From Pseudanabaena sp. PCC 7367 (GTDB lineage Bacteria; Cyanobacteriota; Cyanobacteriia; Pseudanabaenales; Pseudanabaenaceae), in contig NC_019701.1 in the NCBI RefSeq assembly GCF_000317065.1, positions 4,474,001 through 4,538,000 on the forward strand: 64,000 nt of DNA. The letters run 5' to 3'. The position numbers and the translations under genes are program-made. Shown here piece after piece: positions 1-7,055 of the stretch. Under the pieces are notes generated by a model. It saw only the letters and a program-made list of their open reading frames with translations. It ran no database searches and had not been told where the DNA came from. Every line of letters begins with the position of its first letter. Position 1 is the stretch's first letter.

Positions 1-1
1 A

Positions 2-235
2 TCATGTCACTCTTCAGCACATTCCTGGGGTTTGTATGCGCCCCGCGCAGGTCGTCCGAAAATGTTAGCGATCGCTCTGATTTTAATTCCCATCAGAGTT
101 TTGAGCCCAATCGACATTTTGGCGATCGTGACCCTGCCTCTAACAGCAATTGCATTGACCAAAACGATCTTAGCGATCGCGCCAGCCAAACAGCAATCAG
201 AAATATCGATCGCGCTAGAGCTAACTATCATCTAG
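2..235 (+). other. Possible C-terminal end of a membrane protein entering from upstream (uncertain)
   Basis: The frame beginning at base 2 is open from the window edge to a TAG at 233-235. It reads as about 77 residues, mostly hydrophobic, with two possible membrane stretches. Three HIP1-like sites fall in it, two of them reading as Ala-Ile-Ala. Two other overlapping frames are also open here, so the true coding frame is not clear. No family is recognised. It could equally be non-coding spacer rich in GCGATCGC. Confidence 0.25.
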
Positions 236-296
236 AACGACGTTATCTTTAACTGCTGGCCTAATAGTTGCTTGATCAAGCATTGAGACAATTATA

Positions 297-1621
297 TTAA
301 TCATGTTTAAGGTGGTGTAAGAGCTGGATTCCGGCTTCATGCACCGCTTTTTGTATTTCTAGCAGTGTTACTTGGTTGGCTTGAGCTAATTCAGCACAAT
401 CGGCATATTCTGGTTGCACAGTGATCGCGCGATCGCGCCAGGCAATCTTTACTCGCGCCTTGCCATATTTAGTCTCAACCCAGTGAATTTCCCTGGCCAG
501 GATTACCCGCTCTTGCAAACGGCGGCGAATACCGAGGGTGGTGGTTTCCGCAAACAAAATATCTTCACAGGCTGGCACATCTTTAAGCTGACAAAGCACC
601 GTTAGCAACAGACCAGAACGGGACTTTTTCATGCCGATCGATTGGGTGAAAACATCCAACGCCCCAACCGCTAATAATCGCTCCATCACATAGGCGATCA
701 CCTGGGGGCTGAGATCATCGATCTGGGTTTCCAGGATTGTAATTAATTCGGTTTGTCTGTTTCTGCTGGTGGTGGAATCAAGTTTTTTTTTGCTTGTTCT
801 AGTGAAGTATTTGGATTTATAGGATTAGAATCAGGATTAGTTTCCCCTAACCAGAGCCGCACAATATTGGGAATATCCAGATCGCGGGAACCAGCACCAA
901 TCCCAACCCTGGTGAGTTGCATTGCTGGTGGTTGGCCAAATCGATCGCACAGGGTCACGGCGATCGCTGCCCCAGTGGGGGTTACTAATTCTTTATTAAT
1001 GCCATTACTGAACACAGGCACTTGATGCATTTCCCATAATTTCAGCGTAGCGGGGGCGGGAACAGGCATCCGGCCATGATCGCAATTCACATAACCACCG
1101 CCAGTGGGCAGGGCAGAACAATAAATCTGGTTAACTCCTAGCCAATCGATCGCGGCACAGGTACAGACAATATCACCGATCGCATCCAGTGCGCCGACTT
1201 CGTGGAAATGGACTTGTTCTGGAGTAACGCCATGCACAGCAGCTTCGGCATTAGCTAAATTGCGGAATACGGACAGACTCCATTGGGCGGTGCGATCGCT
1301 CAGGTTGGCGGCTTTAATAATTTTTTCAATGTCAGCCAGGTGGCGATGTTTATGGTTAACCTGCGCTGCTGCTTGATCCTGCCCATGCCTGAAAGTACCC
1401 GGATCATCATGGCCATGCCCAGTAATTTCTACATAGACTTTGGTGGCTTCCTGACCACACTTTAAGACTTTCTCGCCCCAGATCTTAACTTCGGCGGCTA
1501 AGCCTAAGCGCTGGACAATTTCGTTTAAATAATCGATCGGTACGCCTGCACTAACTAATGCCCCTAAACACATGTCTCCGGCGATCCCGGCTGCACAATC
1601 GAAGTATGCGATCTTGGCCAT
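297..1621 (-). CDS. larC: LarC, nickel-pincer cofactor cyclometallase, in two frames joined by a -1 shift
   Basis: LarC inserts nickel into the pyridinium bis-thiocarboxylate precursor to complete the nickel-pincer cofactor of lactate racemase and relatives. The 5' part (1621 to 743, 292 aa) carries the N-terminal domain: FDCAAGIAGDM near residue 7, a His-rich stretch near 69-95, and HFHEVGALDAIGD near 136. The 3' part (to 297) carries ETQIDDLSPQVIAYVMERLL and GMKKSRSG. The two are in different frames. On the coding strand a run of nine A (783-791) reads GCA AAA AAA AAC in frame 0. A -1 slip there continues without a stop into the second part and gives about 440 residues, close to family length. 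LarC of Lactobacillus plantarum is known to be made by frameshifting from larC1 and larC2. A sequencing error or a real disruption cannot be excluded. No larA, larB or larE is in the window. Confidence 0.85.
783..791 (-). promoter_or_regulatory. A9 slippery run in larC, candidate -1 frameshift site
   Basis: Nine consecutive A on the coding strand contain the heptamers A-AAA-AAA and A-AAA-AAC in the frame-0 phase expected for -1 slippage. Frame 0 runs on for only about 13 codons to a TAA at 743-745. The -1 frame leads into the conserved LarC C-terminal domain. I see no convincing stimulatory hairpin or Shine-Dalgarno just around it. Transcriptional slippage on A9 is an equally good mechanism. 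Confidence 0.6.
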
Positions 1622-1804
1622 TGACTTTTTGCTAGCTAATCTTTTGTTACTTTCTCAAGGTTATAACTATTTGGATTGTAATTTAGGTGCTCGCACCGTG
1701 GTTTCTCAATGGGAGCGAAGTTTGATAGTCATTTAAACCAGAGATTGAGCAAGGAATTACTGTACAATTAAAATAAATATAAAATGCATAAGCGTTGGTG
1801 AGAC

Positions 1805-2443
1805 ATGGTAAAACCGATCGCCGCAGAAAAAATTACCCTCTACGACTTGCAGGAGCAATTCAATCTTAATTTGGTTGAGGATCCGGCCTTTTTCTCCGAG
1901 TGGCAGCAAGACTTACCAATCCTCTCCAATGATGAGAAAGAACGATTGCAGCGCGTGCAAGCAGTTATGGCTAATTTAGAGCAGCGATCGGTCTTAGAAA
2001 GCACTGTTAAGTTAGCAACTCTTGCACCCTTACTGGATTTAGCAGGGCTTTATCTGCAACCATTTGTAGTCTGGGAAGAAGAAGCCTTTAGAACTAAGAC
2101 AAGCGATGCAAATGCAGCAGCCAATGCACGATTTGATGTTCTGGGATTCAATCATAAAATCTGGGTGCTGGCGATCGAAACTAATCATGCTGAATTCTCG
2201 ATCGAGATGGGGATTTCGCAGCTATTGGCGTATTGGTTGAAAGTAGCGCGATCGTTTCCCACCTTGTATAGCCTGGTAACCAACGGCAAAGATTTTGTAT
2301 TTTTGAAACTGGTGTTTCGCAATGTACCTTGCTATGCTCGATCGAAGCAGTTTGTCCTGGGTCAAGATCGTGATCTAGAAGAAGTTTTACAAATCATGAA
2401 ACACTTAGCTGAATTGGTAGCACAATCAGAAAATCAAAACTAG
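1805..2443 (+). CDS. Restriction-endonuclease-subunit-R-like protein of cyanobacterial type
   Basis: This 212-residue protein starts at ATG 1805. It resembles the short stand-alone proteins common in cyanobacteria that are labelled type I restriction subunit R N-terminal-like. These probably have a PD-(D/E)XK-type nuclease fold. Seen here: a helical N-terminus (residues 10-70), then a beta-rich core with RFDVLGFNHKIWVLAIETN near 108-127. That core resembles the D...ExK strand region, but no intact E-x-K is visible. No methylase or specificity subunit is nearby, so a working type I system is unlikely. Many cyanobacteria carry several paralogs of unknown role. Divergent from larC, with 183 bases between them. 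Confidence 0.55.
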   Translation: MVKPIAAEKITLYDLQEQFNLNLVEDPAFFSEWQQDLPILSNDEKERLQRVQAVMANLEQRSVLESTVKLATLAPLLDLAGLYLQPFVVWEEEAFRTKTSDANAAANARFDVLGFNHKIWVLAIETNHAEFSIEMGISQLLAYWLKVARSFPTLYSLVTNGKDFVFLKLVFRNVPCYARSKQFVLGQDRDLEEVLQIMKHLAELVAQSENQN

Positions 2444-2481
2444 GAATTGGCATAAGCAACGATCGCTCAAACAAGAAAATA

Positions 2482-2527
2482 GAGGCGGCAAATCTTGCGA
2501 TCGCACCACCTCCACTTAGTTTTTGAA
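2482..2527 (+). terminator. Weak hairpin between convergent genes
   Basis: GAGGCGG (2482-2488) can pair with CCACCTC (2506-2512) with one mismatch, over a 17-base loop that contains a HIP1 site. A short T-rich stretch follows. It lies 39 bases after the stop of the + strand gene and 46 bases past the end of the convergent rhodanese gene. The long loop makes it a weak terminator candidate. Confidence 0.3.
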
Positions 2528-2572
2528 GTTTTAAATTAAGTTAAATCCTAAATTTGAATTGAGCGATTAGCC

Positions 2573-3451
2573 CTAGACCTTGGCAGCCATCTTCTGGGGA
2601 TCGGGAGCGCCCTCCTCGATCGGCAATTCTGGATCGCGTGACCATTCATTCCAAGAACTAAAATAATTACGCACATCCTTAAAGCCAGCCTGCTTCAGCG
2701 CGATCAACGTATTCGCCGCCCGCGATCCTTTAAAGCAATAGACATATACGGGCATATCGGGGGAAATGCCCACTTCATCACAGACCTTGAGGATTTCATC
2801 AGTGGATTTAAACGTGGGGATCTCGGCACCAGGCTCCATCATCCGATACCACTCGATCCACACTGCGCCAGGAATGCGCCCCTTACGGGGGCAGAAATCA
2901 ACCCCATAGGGCGAGGAGCTATCACCCTGCCATTCGTCGAAATCACGCACATCCAGTTTGACAATGCCAGGATCAGCGATCGCCTTCAGCATGTCTTCTT
3001 TGGTCAGCAAAATAGCATCAGATACGTTCATGGGGAAGGTCTTTGGCTCTGGCGTAGTGGTTTCCGCCGTAACTGGCAAACCAGCCTGCTTCCAGGCCAT
3101 ATATCCACCATGCAATACTCCTACCTGGGGATAGCCCAAATACTTGAGAATAAAATAGCCGCGACAGGATTGACCATAGCCTTTGTTTAGGGCTTCTTCG
3201 TAAATCACCGCAGGTTCGGAGCCGGATAATCCTGCTGCTCCCAGGATTTCTGCAAAGTCCGTTTGCAACTTGGTCAGGGTTTCTGGGGTAGAATCTTCCA
3301 CCAGATAGGTAAATAGTTTTCGCACATTCACCGCGCCAGGAATATGCTCCTTGGCAAAGTCATCGGGATCACGGGTGTCAAGGATGACAATTTTTTGACT
3401 AGCTTGAAGCTCCGATAGCTCCTTAGGGCTGATTAAAACAGGTAGTTCCAT
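2573..3451 (-). CDS. Tandem-rhodanese sulfurtransferase
   Basis: Two rhodanese domains lie in series: residues 5-130 (inactive-type) and 145-285 (catalytic). The catalytic Cys is C239 in YCFKGSRAAN, the loop at the end of a beta strand that holds the persulfide. These enzymes move sulfane sulfur from thiosulfate or 3-mercaptopyruvate to cyanide or thiols. The loop CFKGSR differs from the CRKGVT of classical thiosulfate sulfurtransferase and from CGSGVTA of mercaptopyruvate sulfurtransferase, so the donor cannot be named. Its 292 residues are normal length for two-domain enzymes. It starts at ATG with a purine-rich stretch upstream and is transcribed alone. No signal peptide, so cytosolic. Confidence 0.88.
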   Translation of the reverse strand: MELPVLISPKELSELQASQKIVILDTRDPDDFAKEHIPGAVNVRKLFTYLVEDSTPETLTKLQTDFAEILGAAGLSGSEPAVIYEEALNKGYGQSCRGYFILKYLGYPQVGVLHGGYMAWKQAGLPVTAETTTPEPKTFPMNVSDAILLTKEDMLKAIADPGIVKLDVRDFDEWQGDSSSPYGVDFCPRKGRIPGAVWIEWYRMMEPGAEIPTFKSTDEILKVCDEVGISPDMPVYVYCFKGSRAANTLIALKQAGFKDVRNYFSSWNEWSRDPELPIEEGAPDPQKMAAKV

Positions 3452-3906
3452 TAACCTTACTTCCTCTATCTCTTTATCTAGTTATCTAGTTTCGTTTGAC
3501 TGTTTGGTTTTAGTTGATAACTTGAACTTGCCTACTTAGGAAAATCCAGGTAGTGACATTGCCATTATTATTTGTAAATTCAGAAAGGAGTGATCAAACC
3601 TGTGAATTTCGATCGCTCATGAACCATAGAGTCTTTACTCAATTCTAAGATTCACACAGATTCACACTTAGATGGTTTGATGGCTGTGTAATAACTATGC
3701 AGAAGCAAAGTTGATTAAAATTAAATAGAACGTTTCATCTATTAGAAACTATTAAACTTATTAAATGGCATCACTACGATCGAAAAGAGTGTGATTTGCT
3801 ACTATTTCTCAGCAGAAATTTAATTAGCTAGCGGTTAGGATGCTAAAGTTGCCGCGATCGCAGTAGCAGCCAGGTTGTTGGTTTTAAATCTGGTTAAATT
3901 GTTTTA
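3452..3906. other. Intergenic region with a long-range inverted repeat
   Basis: There is no gene in these 455 bases. ATCAAACC-TGTGAAT (3593-3607) is matched downstream by ATTCACA (3660-3666) and, six or seven bases later, GGTTTGAT (3674-3681). This gives a bulged 15-base-pair stem over a loop of about 50 bases. ATTCACACAG / ATTCACACTT is also a short direct repeat (from 3650). The region contains the promoter of the rhodanese gene and the 3' flank of the TetR gene. Confidence 0.5.
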
Positions 3907-4524
3907 TTAATGATGGGCAGAAGTCAGAGCAGAAGGCGATCGTAGCGAAGCTTTCACCAATCTTCTAGCGCTATCAAAACCACGCTTAATATAATCACCG
4001 TTGCGGCGGAGCTTGCCCATCAACATTGCCCCTTCGATCGTGGTGAGAATTTCTTCCGCCAGAATATCTGGTTCTACATTTGGCAGCAATTCTCGTTGGG
4101 CTTCACGCAATGAATTTGCGATCGCTGCCTGCCAGGCATCAAAAACCACCGCTAGATGTTCCCGAAAGGATTCATCCTGTTCAACCAGGTCCACAATCAA
4201 ATTACCCAGCAAGCAGCCCATACACATTGGCTCGATCTGTTGCTTAGCTTCGAGGCGATCGAGCATCCAGAACACCCGATCGATTGGATCTGAGCAATTT
4301 TCGATCGCGGGCTTAATTACGCTCTGTTGCAATTTTTGCCATTCGTAATCAATCAGAGCATGCCCCAATTCATGCTTGGAACCAAAATAGTTGTAAAAGC
4401 TACCCGATGAAGCACCGCTGAGTTTGAATAATTCACTCAACCCAGTAGCACTCAGGCCTTTGCGATGCACTGTATCGATTACGGATTCAAGAATATCCTC
4501 GCGGGTACGCTTGAGATTTGCCAT
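3907..4524 (-). CDS. TetR/AcrR-family transcriptional regulator
   Basis: A 205-residue one-component repressor. Residues 8-55 form the three-helix DNA-binding domain, with the recognition helix in SGASSGSFYNYFGSKHEL. The C-terminal ligand-binding half has CMGCLLGNLIVDL near residue 100 and looks like the LmrA/YxaF group of TetR C-terminal domains. Such proteins usually repress a nearby exporter or detoxifying enzyme and themselves. The neighbouring rhodanese and LptD-like genes are on the same strand but not closely packed. A palindrome at 4648-4663, 124 bases upstream of the start, is a candidate operator. The ligand and target cannot be told. Confidence 0.85.
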   Translation of the reverse strand: MANLKRTREDILESVIDTVHRKGLSATGLSELFKLSGASSGSFYNYFGSKHELGHALIDYEWQKLQQSVIKPAIENCSDPIDRVFWMLDRLEAKQQIEPMCMGCLLGNLIVDLVEQDESFREHLAVVFDAWQAAIANSLREAQRELLPNVEPDILAEEILTTIEGAMLMGKLRRNGDYIKRGFDSARRLVKASLRSPSALTSAHH

Positions 4525-4881
4525 CGGGTATCTCTCACTAAACTGCTAATACTTTATAAATAATGCTTAATACTGCAAGTATATGCTCGACCAACTCTAA
4601 CTAATCCCGTTTGATCATAGACAATTGAAATTGCTACAGACAAACGTCATTTAGTTATAAATGAACTATAAATGAACCAAGTTCGTAGATACATTAGATA
4701 TCATACCTGCAACAAAATTTCGCCTACTTTGGGATATATTTTGGCACTATATTTCTATCCTAACGATCGCTATCGTTGCGTTAGTGTCCATTTTCCTCAA
4801 ACTGCGATTCTGAGCCATCTCAGGATTTATATTGAAGTTAGCATTCCCCAACGGTGTCACTAATGTTGTGATGTTTTTCCA
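4525..4881. promoter_or_regulatory. TetR upstream region with palindrome and tandem 11-mers
   Basis: CATTTA-GTTA-TAAATG (4648-4663) is a perfect 6-base inverted repeat. It overlaps two tandem copies of TATAAATGAAC (4656-4677). This is the size and symmetry of a TetR-type operator, but it lies 124 bases from the regulator start and 219 bases past the end of the LptD-like gene. A short + strand ORF here (4672-4863) has no family likeness and is not called. Confidence 0.35.
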
Positions 4882-6936
4882 TTAATCGCGGCGTTCTACC
4901 CCACCACGCACGGGCGTAACATCATCACCGGGGGGAGCATCCCAATTAAAGTCACTAATTCTGAGCTGCAATTCACCAATCTCGCGGGTTGGGCTATAGC
5001 GAATCACAAAGGCATAGGTACGGCGATCGTATTGGAGGCTAAGGGATGAGTCGATCACCTCTCCTGTCTCAACATTCCAACTGCTCTGCGCCCCAAGTCG
5101 GATCGGGCCATAGAGTTGCTGTAGCACTCCCGCATTAAGGCGTTGACGATCGACCACCCGATCGAAGAAGAAAGGCGATTCACCATTGGTTAAACCCTGG
5201 CTATAGCTAATATTTAGCTGGGTATAGTCAAAGAAGTCTTCGGCGAAATTACCCAATACGGCAGATAAACCAACCGTGCCAGCCAGATAGAGCTGACTAT
5301 CGTCAGAAGTGTAGTAAGAATAAGTGCCCGACAAGCCCAGAATCGCATCCAGCCTGGGTTGAATTGGCTTGGGAGAATATCTGAGGCCGCTGGTAGGCTC
5401 AGGCGGGAGTGTTTTACCACGCCAGATCGGAATCCCCCGATTGAGGGCGATCGCCCCTTGCAAACGCCCTAAGCTGCCCACTTCGACCACATCTAAATCA
5501 GCCCGATCGGCACTGATATATTGCGCCCCAGCCTGATAACTTAGATTAATGCCCGAATCACCAAGCTGGCGGTTGGGCGAGAAAATATTAAACCCCAGCG
5601 AGTTCTGCACATCCTGGAACCCAATCGAACCATTGAAGATGCGATCGCGGAAGGTATATTGGGCGGAGAAGGTATGATCACCAAAAATCGGGCGATCGTA
5701 GGTGCTCGCCACCCGCAATTGGTTATCTAGGTCGGTTAAATCTAAGCTCGATAGCTCAATTTCCGCATTAATCACTTGGCGATTGGGCAGATCCGCATCC
5801 AGGGCTACCTCTACGCCAAACATATCCGCCCCAAACAGATCGCCATTAAATCCGCGCTGGAGTAATATCTGTGGCGATATGGTGAGATTGATATTTTCTG
5901 CGCTGATTACATCAAAGTTTTGCTGATAGAACAGGCCATCCTTATCACGGCTATCAAAACCAATTTTGGCTGGGGTGTCGCGCTGATATTTATCAATGAT
6001 CAGTGTGTCTCTGAACAAAGGGATCGAAACGGTTTGGTCAAATACCAGGCGCGGGTTTTCGGTTTTGAGTTGATCTTGAGTTTCCGAAAGGGGCTTGAGG
6101 GTGGCGCGATCGGTGACCAGCTCTAGTTCTGGCGGTGAGAATGGATCATTGGTAATCCGCAATTTTTCTGCTTCCCAGGTGTCGCCATCCAGTCGCAGGA
6201 CTTCGGCTCTAAAGCCTAAACGCCTTACTTCACCATCATCACGGGTGCTGCGATCGTTTCTACCCACCGAGAAGAACTGCGAATTAGAATCGAGGTCAGA
6301 CGGCAATTGAGTCGCCTCAGGGCGATCGAGTGTGCCCAGATTGATTGCGCCAGAGGCATCTCTGAGGTTTCCTTTCTGGTCAGCATAGGCATATTCTAAT
6401 CGAGAGCCTTGCAGCATTTGATCGCCCCTGGTGAAAAATACATTCCCCTGGGCAACGGCGACCTGCTCAACAATATTCACCTCTACCTTATCGGCCTTCA
6501 GCTCCGAACCCTGATAGCGCACAATCACATTCCCTGTGGCAACAAAGGTCTGCTCGGCATCGTTAAATTCCTGGTTGTCTGCCAACACCTGCATCCGTTC
6601 GCCGGTCACATCTTCTGGCGGCAGGGGAATTTGGATTGGTGGATCGGTGGGTTTGGGCAGAATAATGCTTTCTGGCTTAACCGGGCCAGCCTGGGCTACC
6701 AACCGCACAAAGAGCTGATCAAAGTTGGTGGTTGCCGATCGCATCAACATTTCGAGATCGCCTTCCACGCGACGATCGACCGATGCCAATATTTCCGTCG
6801 CTTCCATCTGGAGCGACTGCCCTTGCAAAGATCCCGCGTCGATTATGTAAGTCTGGGGCGGGATAGGTGGCGGTGGTTGAACGTAAGGCATATCTAGATA
6901 AACATTGTAAAACCAATGCACCATCGAAAAATACAC
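4882..6936 (-). CDS. DUF3769 protein, LptD-like outer-membrane lipopolysaccharide assembly beta barrel
   Basis: Residues about 120-200 form an OstA/LptA-like domain (QTFVATGNVIVRYQGSEL, QVAVAQGNVFFTRGDQ). The rest is alternating beta strands ending in an aromatic-rich barrel (TYAFVIRYSPTREIGELQL near the C-terminus). This is the cyanobacterial DUF3769 family, thought to be the LptD counterpart that puts lipopolysaccharide into the outer leaflet. The longest frame starts at GTG 6936. The ATG 45 bases in, starting MPYVQPPPPIPP, is like the Pro-rich start I recall in relatives and is the more likely start. Neither start shows a signal peptide, which is odd for a barrel protein. It ends 219 bases short of the TetR upstream palindrome, on the same strand as the glycan block. 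Confidence 0.8.
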   Translation of the reverse strand: MYFSMVHWFYNVYLDMPYVQPPPPIPPQTYIIDAGSLQGQSLQMEATEILASVDRRVEGDLEMLMRSATTNFDQLFVRLVAQAGPVKPESIILPKPTDPPIQIPLPPEDVTGERMQVLADNQEFNDAEQTFVATGNVIVRYQGSELKADKVEVNIVEQVAVAQGNVFFTRGDQMLQGSRLEYAYADQKGNLRDASGAINLGTLDRPEATQLPSDLDSNSQFFSVGRNDRSTRDDGEVRRLGFRAEVLRLDGDTWEAEKLRITNDPFSPPELELVTDRATLKPLSETQDQLKTENPRLVFDQTVSIPLFRDTLIIDKYQRDTPAKIGFDSRDKDGLFYQQNFDVISAENINLTISPQILLQRGFNGDLFGADMFGVEVALDADLPNRQVINAEIELSSLDLTDLDNQLRVASTYDRPIFGDHTFSAQYTFRDRIFNGSIGFQDVQNSLGFNIFSPNRQLGDSGINLSYQAGAQYISADRADLDVVEVGSLGRLQGAIALNRGIPIWRGKTLPPEPTSGLRYSPKPIQPRLDAILGLSGTYSYYTSDDSQLYLAGTVGLSAVLGNFAEDFFDYTQLNISYSQGLTNGESPFFFDRVVDRQRLNAGVLQQLYGPIRLGAQSSWNVETGEVIDSSLSLQYDRRTYAFVIRYSPTREIGELQLRISDFNWDAPPGDDVTPVRGGVERRD

Positions 6937-7055
6937 TGGAAAGCATATTTACTTAAATCAGCAAAGCTGTTGTCTTCACGTTCCGCCTCAATCTCTTACA
7001 ACTGGTACAACTGGGCAAGTATAGCTGCATAATCGAGAATTGGATAGCTCCTTGA

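Noticed and set aside
4672-4863. 63-residue + strand ORF
   Set aside because: No Shine-Dalgarno, no family likeness, begins in the repeat upstream of tetR and has the make-up of translated spacer.
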